A DNA stretch of 64,000 nt from assembly GCF_001293525.1 (NCBI RefSeq), contig NZ_BBYR01000030.1, positions 124,001-188,000 of the forward strand. Direction: 5' to 3'. Origin of the DNA: Pseudideonella sakaiensis (GTDB taxonomy: Bacteria > Pseudomonadota > Gammaproteobacteria > Burkholderiales > Burkholderiaceae_C). Under the pieces are notes generated by a model, which was not told where the DNA came from, searched no databases, and was given only the letters and a program-made list of their open reading frames with translations. Both the position numbers and the translations under genes were made by a program. Shown piece after piece: positions 24,232 through 33,016 of the stretch (position 1 is the first letter of the stretch; every line of letters begins with the position of its first letter).

Positions 24232-24704
24232 GGGAGGCCGTGGATGCGCTGCGGTTCCGCCACAGCGTCTCGCACTTCGCGACCGGCGTCGCGGTGGTCG
24301 GCTGCCTCGACGACGCGGACCAGCCGCAGGGCATGACGGTCAACAGCTTCACCTCCGTCAGCCTGGCCCCGCCGAGCGTGCTGGTGTCGCTGAAGCCTGG
24401 CCGCACTGACGGGCTGCTGCGGCGTCGCGGCCACTACGGGCTGAGCGTGCTGGCGGGGGACCAGGAGGGCTGGTCGCTGCACTTCGGCGGTCGCCCGCAG
24501 CCCGAGCCGGGCGTGGCCTGGGAGCGCCGCGGCGGCGTGCCGGTGCTGCGCGGCGCGCTGGCCTGGTTCGCCTGCGAGCTGGACCAGGTGCTGCCGGTGC
24601 ACGACCACGCGCTGTTCGTGGGGCGCGTGCTCGACTGCGGCCACGCCGGCGGCGAGCCGCTGATGTTCTTCGCGAGCCGCTACCGCCGCGCGGCGGCCGC
24701 CTGA
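24228..24704 (+). CDS. StyB-like flavin reductase
   Basis: A 158-residue member of the flavin reductase-like (HpaC/StyB) family. GTG 24228 overlaps the EthD stop and has GAGG seven bases upstream; GTG 24240 is the alternative. The blocks ALRFRHSVSHFATGVAVVG, GMTVNSFTSVSLAPPSVLVSL, YGLSVLAGDQ and LVPVHDHALFVGRV-type segment (VLPVHDHALFVGRVLDC) are standard. It should reduce FAD with NADH and pass it to the StyA-like oxygenase. Its last 25 bases overlap the convergent EAL gene. Confidence 0.92.
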   Translation: MREAVDALRFRHSVSHFATGVAVVGCLDDADQPQGMTVNSFTSVSLAPPSVLVSLKPGRTDGLLRRRGHYGLSVLAGDQEGWSLHFGGRPQPEPGVAWERRGGVPVLRGALAWFACELDQVLPVHDHALFVGRVLDCGHAGGEPLMFFASRYRRAAAA

Positions 24705-26887
24705 CGGTCAGCCTCGGCCTCGGCCTCGGCCGCCGGCAGCGCCGCGGTCACCGCGGCACCGGGCGCGACGCGCCGCTGCGCCATCCACCGCCGCAACTCG
24801 TCCGCCGGCATCGGCCGGCCGATGTGGTAACCCTGCACGACGTCGCAGCCGGCGCGCTGCAGCGTGCGCCACTGCGCCTCGGTCTCCACGCCCTCGGCGA
24901 CCACCTCCAGCCGCAGCGCATGCGCGAGCTGGATGATGCCCTCCACCAGCGCCCGCGCGTCGGTGCTGGTCGCGATGTCGTCGACGAAGCTCTTGTCGAT
25001 CTTCAGCTGCTGCACCGGGATCGCGCGCAGGTGGGCGAGCGAAGAGTAGCCGGTGCCGAAGTCGTCGATGGACAGGCCGATGCCCATCGCACGCAGTGCG
25101 TCCAGCAGCCGCTGCGTCGAGCCGATGCTTTCCACCAGCGCGGTCTCGGTGATCTCGCAGACGAGGTCGGCCGGATCCATCCCGCTGCGGGCGATCACCT
25201 CGGCCACCTCGGACAGCATCGCCGGGTTGCGGAACTGCTGGGGCGACACGTTCACCGCGACCCGGCAGGCGATGCCCGCCTCCCGCCAGGCGACGGCCTG
25301 CCGGCAGGCCTCCTCCAGCACCCAGTGGCCGAGCGCGCCGATCAGGCCGAAGCGCTCGGCGACCGGAACGAACAGGCCCGGCGAGACCAGGCCGCGCTCG
25401 GGGTGCTGCCAGCGCACCAGGGCCTCGACGCCATGCAGCCGCCCCGTGCGGGCGCAGACCTTGGGCTGGTAGTGCAGCAGCAGCTCGCCGCGCGCCAGCG
25501 CGAGGCGCAGCTCCTGGCCGAGCAGCAGCGGGTCGAGCGAGCCCGAGCCCATGCCGGGGTCGTAGCGCCGGAACGACGACCCGCCGACGGCCTTGGCGGC
25601 GCGCATCGCCGTGTCGGCGAGCGCGACCAGCCGGTCGGCACGGTCGGCGTCGCCGGGGAACAGCGCGAGGCCGATCGAGCAGCTCAGCGTGGTGTCCTGG
25701 CCGGTGAGCCGGAACGGGCGGCCGAAGGCTGAGAGCACGCCCCGGGCGACCTGCAGGCCGTGCAGCGCGGCCTGCGGGCCTTCGACCAGGATGACGAACT
25801 GGTCGCCAGCCATCCGCGAGACGGTGTCGGCCTGGCGCGCGGCCTGGCGCAGGCGCGCGGCGATCTCCCGCAGCAGCACGTCGCCTGCCTCGTGCCCGAG
25901 CGAGTCGTTGACGGCCTTGAAGCCGTCGACGTCGACATGGAGCAGGCCCAGCTCGTCGTCCGCGGGGGTGCCCGCCCGGGCGCGCTCGCCGATCCGCGCG
26001 ATGGCGTGCGCCATGCGGTCGTGGAACACCGCGCGGTTCGGCAAGCCGGTCAGGGGGTCTGCGAAGGCGACGAGCTCGAGGGCGGCGTGGGCCGAGCGCA
26101 GGTCATCGTTGGCACGGGTCAGCGAGACGTTGAGCGCGCGTTCGCGGCGCGACGATTCGTCCGCCTCGTGCGAGCTCAGCAACGCGCTGCCCATGATGAG
26201 GGTCGCGCACGTGGCAACGATCACGGACAGCGGATGGCCGCCCAGGCCGTCCGCCGACAGGCAGATCGCCAGCATCGGCACCTGCATCGCCGACATCCCG
26301 ACGTAGTGCAGCCCGCAGATGGCCGCCCCCATGATCAGCGACGCGGCCAGCTTGGCGCGCTGTGCACGCGGGCCACGGATGCGCTTCAGGTTGAAGCAGA
26401 AGTGCAGCGCGATGGCCGATGCGACGAGCGCGATCAGCACCGAGGCCACGACGCGGCCGGGGAGCCAGACCACGCCGGGGTGGAACTCCAGCGCCGACAT
26501 CCCGATGTAGTGCATCGCCGAGATGCCCGCGGCCATGACCACGCTGCCCAGCAGGTGGGCCCCCGGCGTCATGACCGTGCGCCGCGCGATGCCCAGGCCG
26601 ACGGTGGCCGCCGCCACCGCGACCACCCAGCTGAGCAGCGTGCGTCCTTCGCGGTAGCCGACCGGGATGCCCAGGTCGAAGCCCAGCATCGCGATGAAGT
26701 GCATGGACCACACCCCGGTGCCGAACACCAGCGACCCGGCGGCCCACCACAGGCGCTGGGCGCGCAGGCCCCGGCCGGCAACGCGCTGGGTCAGGCCGAA
26801 GGAGACGAAGGAGGCGAAGACCGCGATCAGGTAGGCGGCGACGATCGACGCCCCGTGGTACTCGCCGCTCAGGTAAGCGACCTTCAT
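24680..26887 (-). CDS. MHYT-GGDEF-EAL protein, probable c-di-GMP phosphodiesterase
   Basis: A 735-residue inner-membrane signalling protein. Seven hydrophobic segments in residues 10-235 carry three MHYT motifs (MHFIAM at 62, MHYIGM at 125, LHYVGM at 193), thought to bind copper or sense a diatomic gas. A GGDEF domain spans about 272-445, but its signature reads AGDQF (360-364), so cyclase activity is probably lost. The EAL domain spans about 455-705 and is intact: EAL 488-490, VNVS 545-548, ITETAL 579-584, DDFGTGYSSL 608-617, the LKID lysine 629 and EGVE 665-668. It should therefore degrade c-di-GMP. ATG 26887 gives a standard MHYT start. Confidence 0.93.
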   Translation of the reverse strand: MKVAYLSGEYHGASIVAAYLIAVFASFVSFGLTQRVAGRGLRAQRLWWAAGSLVFGTGVWSMHFIAMLGFDLGIPVGYREGRTLLSWVVAVAAATVGLGIARRTVMTPGAHLLGSVVMAAGISAMHYIGMSALEFHPGVVWLPGRVVASVLIALVASAIALHFCFNLKRIRGPRAQRAKLAASLIMGAAICGLHYVGMSAMQVPMLAICLSADGLGGHPLSVIVATCATLIMGSALLSSHEADESSRRERALNVSLTRANDDLRSAHAALELVAFADPLTGLPNRAVFHDRMAHAIARIGERARAGTPADDELGLLHVDVDGFKAVNDSLGHEAGDVLLREIAARLRQAARQADTVSRMAGDQFVILVEGPQAALHGLQVARGVLSAFGRPFRLTGQDTTLSCSIGLALFPGDADRADRLVALADTAMRAAKAVGGSSFRRYDPGMGSGSLDPLLLGQELRLALARGELLLHYQPKVCARTGRLHGVEALVRWQHPERGLVSPGLFVPVAERFGLIGALGHWVLEEACRQAVAWREAGIACRVAVNVSPQQFRNPAMLSEVAEVIARSGMDPADLVCEITETALVESIGSTQRLLDALRAMGIGLSIDDFGTGYSSLAHLRAIPVQQLKIDKSFVDDIATSTDARALVEGIIQLAHALRLEVVAEGVETEAQWRTLQRAGCDVVQGYHIGRPMPADELRRWMAQRRVAPGAAVTAALPAAEAEAEADRQAAAARR

Positions 26888-27032
26888 GGGCGCGGCACGC
26901 CGCGACCGGCCCCGCAGCAGGGCTGGCGGGCCCATCGGGGCGGCAGGAGAACAAGCATCAGCTCGGGGTATCGGCTGGGGCGGTCGCTTCTTGAGCCGGT
27001 GCGACCGGCTTTCGTGCGCGGGCCCTGCACGA

Positions 27033-27458
27033 TCATGTCGCGCGGGTGCGCCCGATTGCGCTTTCGAGACAGCGGTGCCAGCGCTGCGCCCAGCCGGGGC
27101 GGGTCATCGCCAGGACCTGTTCACGGCTCGCGGCGCCCAGCGGCTTGGGCAGGCGACGCTGCACGCCCGCGGCCCGGCAGCGTGCGGGCTGCAGCGCGCA
27201 GTCGTCCGACGAGCACAGGGCCAGCGCCACCCCGCGCAGGCGGGCCGCATCGCGGATGGCCTCGACCAGCTCCAAGCCGCTCATCCGCGGCATCCGATGG
27301 TCCGTGATGACTAGGCGCAGTGCCGGCTCCGCGTGGAAGCGCGCCAGGCCCTCGAGCCCGTCGGTGACGTCGAGCACCGTCAGCCCCCAGGATTCCAGCA
27401 GCGAGCGCATGGCCAGGCGGATCACGGCCGTGTCCTCCACCACCAGGACCTGTGTCAT
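27033..27458 (-). CDS. Single-domain response regulator
   Basis: A 141-residue protein that is almost entirely a CheY-like receiver. The acidic pocket (VVEDT, Glu8-Asp9), phosphoacceptor Asp53 in LVITDHRMPRMSG, the Ser pair at 83-84 and Lys105 in RLPKPLG are present. The last 35 residues are a basic extension with no output domain. It lies between the AraC gene (34-base gap) and the MHYT-EAL gene (145-base gap) on the same strand. Its kinase is not adjacent. Confidence 0.9.
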   Translation of the reverse strand: MTQVLVVEDTAVIRLAMRSLLESWGLTVLDVTDGLEGLARFHAEPALRLVITDHRMPRMSGLELVEAIRDAARLRGVALALCSSDDCALQPARCRAAGVQRRLPKPLGAASREQVLAMTRPGWAQRWHRCLESAIGRTRAT

Positions 27459-27492
27459 GCGCTCCCTTCGGGTCGGGTCGGCTCGCGTCGCA

Positions 27493-28467
27493 TCAGCCCC
27501 GACGCCGCTTCAGGGTCTGGCTCGGCGTCTCGCCGAAGGCCTGCCGGTAGCGCTGTGCGAACAGGCCCATGTGCACGAAGCCCCAGCGCGTGGCAATCTC
27601 CGCGACCGAGGCAGGGGGGTCGGCAGCCAGCAGGTCCTCCCGCACCGCCTCGAGGCGCAGCCGCCGGAGATAGACCAGCGGCGTCGTGCCATGGAACTTC
27701 TGGAAGGCCCACTGGAGCGCGCGCGGCGAGACGCCTGCGGCGCGGGCGATGTCGGTGACGGTGATCGGCACGCCGCGGTTCGCGTGCATGTACTCGATGG
27801 CGCGTCGCACGTAGGCGGGCGAGATCTTCGGGCGCTGCACCTCGGTGAGACGGTCCGAGTAGTTGCTCGGCACGCCGATCACCAGGTGCACGATGGCCTC
27901 GCGCAGGTTGGCCAGGGCCAGCGGCGAGTCCTTCAGCGGCGCGGCGCCGGCGATGCCCGCGGCCAGCGCATCTCCCAGCGCCAGCGCGGCCCGGATGCGG
28001 CCCGTGCGGTCGGTCGGGTCGACCTCGAACTGCACCCGCGACGACAGCGGCGCGTCCGTCAGCTCCGCGATGCGCCGGTGCACGTGATCGGCGGCGATCG
28101 ACAGGCCGCGCAGTGCCATCCCGTGCGACAGCCGGACGCTGTCGATCTCCAGGCCGTCGGAGACCAAGGTCTCGTCGGCCTGCGCCGTCAGGACCCGGCC
28201 ATCGCGCGTGCGCAGCTGCTGCGACCCCGCCAGCGCATGCGCGAAGTTGTAGCCGTCGAAGCCGCCCTGTCCCTCGAAGACCACGCCGCCGTTGCACTGG
28301 GTCTGGAAGTGGGTGATGCCGTCCGAGCTGGCCGACAGCAACTCGAGCTGCAGGGGATCGGCCAGCGGTGCGATGCGCAACGGCGCATACAGCACGCGCA
28401 GCGCCTTCTCCAGCTCCTCGGCGGAAAGGCCCTTGAGCTCGATCAGGCGGGGGGACTTCTTGGGCAT
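27493..28467 (-). CDS. AraC-family transcriptional regulator
   Basis: A 324-residue protein. The N-terminal half resembles AraC-binding-like domains of regulators of aromatic catabolism (FQTQCNGGVVFEGQGGFDGY, then LVSDGLEIDSVRLSHGMALRGL). The C-terminal double helix-turn-helix is at residues about 220-320 (AIEYMHANRGVPITVTDIARAAG, RALQWAFQKFHGTTPLVYLRRLRLEAVREDLL, then WGFVHMGLFAQRYRQAFGETPSQTLKRR). It lies 25 bases after the HD-GYP gene and 34 before the receiver gene, so the three are probably one operon. The effector is unknown. Confidence 0.9.
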   Translation of the reverse strand: MPKKSPRLIELKGLSAEELEKALRVLYAPLRIAPLADPLQLELLSASSDGITHFQTQCNGGVVFEGQGGFDGYNFAHALAGSQQLRTRDGRVLTAQADETLVSDGLEIDSVRLSHGMALRGLSIAADHVHRRIAELTDAPLSSRVQFEVDPTDRTGRIRAALALGDALAAGIAGAAPLKDSPLALANLREAIVHLVIGVPSNYSDRLTEVQRPKISPAYVRRAIEYMHANRGVPITVTDIARAAGVSPRALQWAFQKFHGTTPLVYLRRLRLEAVREDLLAADPPASVAEIATRWGFVHMGLFAQRYRQAFGETPSQTLKRRRG

Positions 28468-28492
28468 TCGCGGGCCGGACGGGGGCGGGGGG

Positions 28493-29731
28493 TCAGGCGG
28501 ACACCGGCGAGCGGTCGTCCAGCCACAGCGCCTGGAGGCGGTCGCGGTCCCAGGGGCCGGGGTCCTCGTGCGACACGATGCGGTCCCTGCCGCGGCGCAG
28601 GTCGATGCGCACGGGCGGGATGCCGTGCCCGCTGCCCAACGAGAAGAAGGCCCGCACGATGGGCGCCGCCGGATGGCCCGGGTGATGCTCCACCACGACC
28701 GCCAGCCGCTGCGAGGCCAGGCGCACGAGCGAGCCCACCGGGTAGATCCCCAGGCAGCGGACGAAGGCCTTCAGCACATCCTGGTCGAAGTGGGATTTCC
28801 ACGCGACCATCCGAGCGATCGACTCGGCCGGGCTCCACGCGCGCTTGTACGGCCGATCGGACGAGATCGCGTCGTAGACGTCGCACACGCTGGTCATGCG
28901 CGTCAGCAGCGCGATGTCCTCTCCCGCCACCCCGTCCGGGTAGCCCTGTCCGTCGGCGCGCTCGTGGTGATGCAGGCAGGCATCGAGCACCGATGCCGGC
29001 GTGTCGCCGCGGCTGGACAGCAGGGCGTGGCCGCGGCGCGGATGGTCGCGGACCTCGACCCATTCCTCGGTGGTCAGCGGGCCCGGCTTGTTGAGGATCT
29101 CCGGAGCGATGCGCGCCTTGCCGATGTCGTGCAGCAGGCCGGCCAGTCCCGCCTCGGCACAGCTCGCGTCCGTCAGGCCGAGCTGCCGGCCGAGGGCCAC
29201 CATCAGCGCGCTGACCGCCACGGAGTGCATGTAGGTGTAGGCGTCGGCCTGCTTCAGGCGCACCAGCGTCACCAGCACGCCGGGGTGCCGGTCCACCGAG
29301 GCCATCACCTGCCCGATGAGTTGATCGGCTTCGCCGCGCTCGACCAGTCGACCGAGCCGGGCCTCGTCGAGCAGCCGCTGCGCGGTCGGCCGCACCGCGT
29401 CGAGCAGACGGCGGGCCCGCGCCTGCTCCTCGTGCCAGCCCGCGGGCGTGCGCGGGGCCGGCGCTTGCGCGGCGGCCACAGCCGGGGGCTCGGCGAGGGC
29501 AGGGGCAGGGGCAGGGGTGGGCGTGTGCGTCGATGCCGGCTCGGCGACGTCGACGCCCTTCGCCAGGTCGATCCACACGACGCGCATCCCGCTGGCCTGC
29601 AGCTTCTCGAGATCGGCCGCCGACTCGAGCGTGAACTGGCTGCGCCAGAACGGGTGCGACACCCAGTCGCCCTCCAGCCGATGGACATGCATGCCGAGGC
29701 GGGCGTCTTCGATGGCTATGCGCTTGAGCAC
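28493..29731 (-). CDS. HD-GYP domain c-di-GMP phosphodiesterase with DUF3391
   Basis: About 412 residues from GTG 29731, chosen because DUF3391 proteins normally begin with LKRIAIEDARLGMHVHRL; the frame stays open to GTG 29830. The N-terminal DUF3391 (residues 1-60) is followed by a Pro/Ala linker and the HD-GYP domain (about 150-340). The metal HD pair is in LLHDIGKARI (201-202) and the GYP signature is complete (HHERADGQGYPDG, about 255-267). It should linearise c-di-GMP to GMP/pGpG in the cytoplasm. It heads a minus-strand set with AraC and receiver genes. Confidence 0.92.
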   Translation of the reverse strand: MLKRIAIEDARLGMHVHRLEGDWVSHPFWRSQFTLESAADLEKLQASGMRVVWIDLAKGVDVAEPASTHTPTPAPAPALAEPPAVAAAQAPAPRTPAGWHEEQARARRLLDAVRPTAQRLLDEARLGRLVERGEADQLIGQVMASVDRHPGVLVTLVRLKQADAYTYMHSVAVSALMVALGRQLGLTDASCAEAGLAGLLHDIGKARIAPEILNKPGPLTTEEWVEVRDHPRRGHALLSSRGDTPASVLDACLHHHERADGQGYPDGVAGEDIALLTRMTSVCDVYDAISSDRPYKRAWSPAESIARMVAWKSHFDQDVLKAFVRCLGIYPVGSLVRLASQRLAVVVEHHPGHPAAPIVRAFFSLGSGHGIPPVRIDLRRGRDRIVSHEDPGPWDRDRLQALWLDDRSPVSA

Positions 29732-30198
29732 CAATACTGCGAGGTGTGGGGTTCGGTCGGGTTGGCGCGACGGCGACCGGGGGGCAGCTGTCGGGACGCC
29801 TGGCCAGCGAGCGCGGGGCGTGTCGGTCACGTGGCCGGTGACTGCCGCAGCGGATTTTGTCTGCGCTGCGTCAAATGTTCGTCACGCGTCATGCGCCCCG
29901 TTTCGCAATCGGGATAGGGCCTGCGTGAACGCGAGCCGTGGCGCCGGCGGCGCGGCGGAATTGCAACAAGCCGTGACCGGCGCCCGCGGGCGCTTGTCCC
30001 GCGGGCGAAGTCGTTTGTCGCATCCGCGCCAGCGACGCTCGGCTGGCCGCGCATCCGGCGGACGCAGGCGTCAAGCGAGGCCGTGCGGGACCCGATAGAC
30101 CAGGCCTGATCGCCGGCGTCGCGCCTGCCGCGGCGCGGGCCGTCGAGTGCGCGGCCGCCGGCCACCGGTCGTCCCCGAGAACCTGTCCGAGGAGTTCC
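29732..30198. promoter_or_regulatory. Divergent region between HD-GYP and chemoreceptor genes
   Basis: This 467-base gap has no gene I can support. On the minus strand it holds the possible 5' extension of the HD-GYP frame and a TTGACG at about 29873-29878. On the plus strand it holds the sigma-28-like site listed separately. The rest is GC-rich sequence without an evident hairpin or repeat. Confidence 0.5.
30071..30098 (+). promoter_or_regulatory. Candidate sigma-28 (FliA) promoter for the chemoreceptor
   Basis: TCAAGCGA (30071-30078), a 12-base spacer and CCCGATAG (30091-30098) resemble the flagellar consensus TAAAGTTT-N11-GCCGATAA, especially in the -10 core CCGATA. It would give a leader of about 95 bases before the MCP start. 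Chemoreceptor genes are classic FliA targets. Confidence 0.5.
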
Positions 30199-31773
30199 AT
30201 GTTCGCTTCCCTCAAGATCACCACCCGGCTGCGCCTGACGCTGGCCCTGCTGGCGCTGCTCTCCGTCGCGATGGCGGCGCTGGCGGCCTGGGAGATGGGC
30301 GTGATGCGCGCCTCCACCCGCGAGATCGCCACCCATTGGCTGCCGACCGTCGAGACGATCAACGCGATCAACACCGGCACCTCCGACCTGCGCATCAAGG
30401 AGCTGCGCCACGTGATGGCGGTGGACGAGCGGCAGCGCGCCGTGGTGCGTGCGGAGTCCGAGGCCGTGATGGCGGCAACGAGGCAGCACCTGGCCGACTA
30501 CCGGGCGCGCGTCGACAGCGCCGCCGAGCGCGCGCTGCTGCAGCAGTTCGAGGAGGCCTGGGGCGGCTACCTGCGCGTCCACGCACAGATGCTCGGCGCG
30601 GGGCCGGGCGGGGTGTCCGCCGCGCTGCTGGACGACGGCAAGCGGCAGCACGATGTCGCCAGCGCGCTGCTGGAGCGGCTGATCGCGCTGAACCGCGACG
30701 CCAGCCAGGCCGAGGTGCGGACCGCCGAGCAAGCCTTCGCGCTCGCTGCCCGCAGCATCGGGATCGGCGTGCTGATCGCGCTGCTCGTGGCGGTCCTCGC
30801 CGGTGAATGGCTGGTGCGATCGATCGGCCGGCCGCTGGCCCAGGCCGTGGCCACCGCCGACCGCGTGGCCGCCGGCGACTTCACCGGCCACGTCGAGGTG
30901 CGGGGCCAGGACGAGGCAGCGCAGCTGCTGCGCGCGCTGTCGCGCATGCAGGCCGCGCTGGCGCAGACGGTGCTCGCCGTGCGCCGCAACGCCGAGGGCG
31001 TGGCCACCGCCAGCACGCAGATCGCGCAGGGCAACCTGGACCTCAGCCAGCGCACCGAGGAGCAGGCCAGCGCCTTGCAGCAGACCGCGGCGACGATGGA
31101 GCAGCTGGGCACCACCGTGCGCGGCAACGCGGACAGCGCGCGGCTGGCGAACCAGCTGGCGAAGCGCGCGGCCGACGTGGCCGCCGCGGGCGGCCAGGTG
31201 GTCGGCGAGGTCGTGACCACCATGCACGGTATCCACGATGCCGGCCGGCGCATCGGCGACATCATCGGCGTGATCGACGGCATTGCCTTCCAGACCAACA
31301 TCCTGGCGCTGAACGCCGCGGTCGAGGCGGCGCGTGCCGGCAGCCAGGGACGCGGCTTCGCCGTGGTCGCCACCGAGGTGCGGGCGCTGGCGCAACGCAG
31401 TGCGCAGGCCGCCAGGGAGATCAAGGCCCTGGTCGGCGGCAACCTCGAGCAGGTGGCGCACGGCAGCGTCCTCGTCGACCGGGCAGGCCGCACGATGGCG
31501 GAGATCGTCGGCTCGGTGGGGCGTGTCAGCGACCTGGTCGCCGAGATCACCGCGGCCACCGTCGAACAGGGCAGCGGCATCTCCCAGGTTGGCGACGCGG
31601 TGAACCAGATGGACCAGGTCACGCAGCAGAACGCGGCGCTGGTGGAGGAGAGCGCGGCGGCGGCCGAGAGCCTGCGCGGGCAGGCGCAGAACCTGGTGCG
31701 CGCGGTCGCGGCCTTCCGGCTGGCCGCGGATCCGGCGGAGGCGCCCGCGGTGGCGCAGCCCGCGGCGGCCTGA
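30199..31773 (+). CDS. Methyl-accepting chemotaxis protein
   Basis: A 524-residue chemoreceptor. AGGAG lies seven bases before ATG 30199. A first membrane span (about 11-31) precedes a periplasmic four-helix-bundle ligand domain; the second span is at about 190-210 ([20 protein letters not shown]), then HAMP and the signalling domain. The hairpin tip [27 protein letters not shown]-type block is intact ([20 protein letters not shown]). The Ala/Pro C-terminal tail has no CheR-binding pentapeptide. It should control CheA from the cell pole; the ligand is unknown. Confidence 0.96.
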   Translation: MFASLKITTRLRLTLALLALLSVAMAALAAWEMGVMRASTREIATHWLPTVETINAINTGTSDLRIKELRHVMAVDERQRAVVRAESEAVMAATRQHLADYRARVDSAAERALLQQFEEAWGGYLRVHAQMLGAGPGGVSAALLDDGKRQHDVASALLERLIALNRDASQAEVRTAEQAFALAARSIGIGVLIALLVAVLAGEWLVRSIGRPLAQAVATADRVAAGDFTGHVEVRGQDEAAQLLRALSRMQAALAQTVLAVRRNAEGVATASTQIAQGNLDLSQRTEEQASALQQTAATMEQLGTTVRGNADSARLANQLAKRAADVAAAGGQVVGEVVTTMHGIHDAGRRIGDIIGVIDGIAFQTNILALNAAVEAARAGSQGRGFAVVATEVRALAQRSAQAAREIKALVGGNLEQVAHGSVLVDRAGRTMAEIVGSVGRVSDLVAEITAATVEQGSGISQVGDAVNQMDQVTQQNAALVEESAAAAESLRGQAQNLVRAVAAFRLAADPAEAPAVAQPAAA

Positions 31774-31802
31774 GCCTCCGCGGCCGGCCGCCGCCCTCGC
31801 GC

Positions 31803-32846
31803 TCAGCGCGACAACGGCAGGAGCTCGATGTCGCAGCGCCCCGCGCGGCGCGTGTTCAGGCCCACGCGCAGCGGCAGCAGCGCCTCGATCACCTGGGCCT
31901 GCGCGCGCAGTGCGCCGGTGGCCTCGGTGGTGCTGAAGGCCGCGCGCTGGCGGCGCCGCGCCACGGCCACCGCCAGCACCGGCAGCCACAGCGCGGCGCC
32001 CTGCGGCCCGAGCGCGCCGCTGCCGCCCAGGTAGCTGCGCACGTCGGCCGCGACGCGCCGCGCCACGTGCTCCGCACGCACGCCCTTCTCGCCGCTGCAG
32101 CCGATGACCTCGGTGACGTGCTCGTGCACCAGCACCACGGACAGGGCATTGCCCGGCCCCTCGTCCGGCGGCAGCACCGGCACGCGCATGCGCTGGGCCG
32201 GCCAGTGCAGCAGCTGGGCCAGCGTCGCCAGCTCGCGCTCGGCGACGTGCGGCGGCAGGGCCGGCGCGAGGCACTCGGCCCAGGCATCGCGCGGGCTGCC
32301 GCGCGCCGGCAGGTCGAAGGGCACCAGGCCGCCGGGCGGTGGCTGCAGCTCGATCTCCACCGTGCCGCTGCCCGACGCAGCGAAGCCGTGCCGGTGCACG
32401 CGCAGCTCGACGCGCGCGCCGGCGCGCCGCAGCAGCGGGCCCAGGCTGCGCTCGAGCGCCGCCACCGGCGCGGCACCGGGCAGGTGCGTGCCGCCGCGCA
32501 GCAGCAGCCGGCACGGGCCGTCGCCCGCGGCGAGCGCCGGCAGCACCGTCTGTGCGAGGTGGGCCACCGCGGCCGCCCCATGGCCTCCGAGCACGTGCTC
32601 GCGCGTGCCCGGCGTGCCGGGGACGAAGCGCAGCTCCGTCGACCCGGTGGCCATGCCTTCGGCCTCGCCGCCGCCGACCGCCAGCGCGGCGGCGATGCAG
32701 GCCAGCGGCCCGCGCTGCAGCCCGGGCGAGGGCGCCCGGGCGCGGATGTGCCGCAGGCGCAGGCTGCGGCCGCTGGCCAGTGACAGCGCCAGCGCGCAGC
32801 GCAGCCCATCGCCGCCGGTGTCGGCGGCCAGGTCCAGTTCGACCAT
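31803..32846 (-). CDS. RtcA-like RNA 3'-phosphate cyclase homologue without catalytic histidine
   Basis: A 347-residue protein, the size of RtcA (about 340). GGGGAGG lies seven bases before ATG 32846. RtcA landmarks are present: MVELDLAADTGGDGLRCALALS at the start, IRARAPSPGLQRG, GSTELRFVPG, QTVLPALAAGDGP, RGGTHLPGAAP, LPPHVAERELATLAQLL, DEGPGNALSVVLVHEHVTEVI and GEKGVRAEHVA. But the segment that holds the adenylylated histidine in E. coli RtcA (HLLTN before VVERFLPV) reads ALRAQ before VIEALLPL, placing Ala312 where His is expected, and the N-terminal GEGGGQ motif is altered. It is probably not a conventional cyclase. No rtcB or archease gene is nearby. Confidence 0.85.
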   Translation of the reverse strand: MVELDLAADTGGDGLRCALALSLASGRSLRLRHIRARAPSPGLQRGPLACIAAALAVGGGEAEGMATGSTELRFVPGTPGTREHVLGGHGAAAVAHLAQTVLPALAAGDGPCRLLLRGGTHLPGAAPVAALERSLGPLLRRAGARVELRVHRHGFAASGSGTVEIELQPPPGGLVPFDLPARGSPRDAWAECLAPALPPHVAERELATLAQLLHWPAQRMRVPVLPPDEGPGNALSVVLVHEHVTEVIGCSGEKGVRAEHVARRVAADVRSYLGGSGALGPQGAALWLPVLAVAVARRRQRAAFSTTEATGALRAQAQVIEALLPLRVGLNTRRAGRCDIELLPLSR

Positions 32847-33016
32847 GGCGATCCTCCCCACGGCGGGCGGGCCCGCCGATGCCCCAGGTCGGCGCGTCGC
32901 TGCGCCAGCCTGGGGAGCCTCGGCCGCACGCGGCGGCCACGGCCGCTGCAGTGCATGAATCCGACCAGGGGCGGGGCGGCCGCCGCGCCGAGGGCGCGGG
33001 CGGGGCCGCGCGGGGC

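Noticed and set aside
24710-24735. GGCCTC repeats near the end of the EAL gene
   Set aside because: They encode an Ala-Glu tail (AEAEAEA) inside the frame; probably simple slippage.
29501-29530. GGGGCA-type short repeats as a tandem array
   Set aside because: They encode the Pro/Ala linker of the HD-GYP protein and fit codon bias rather than a DNA element.
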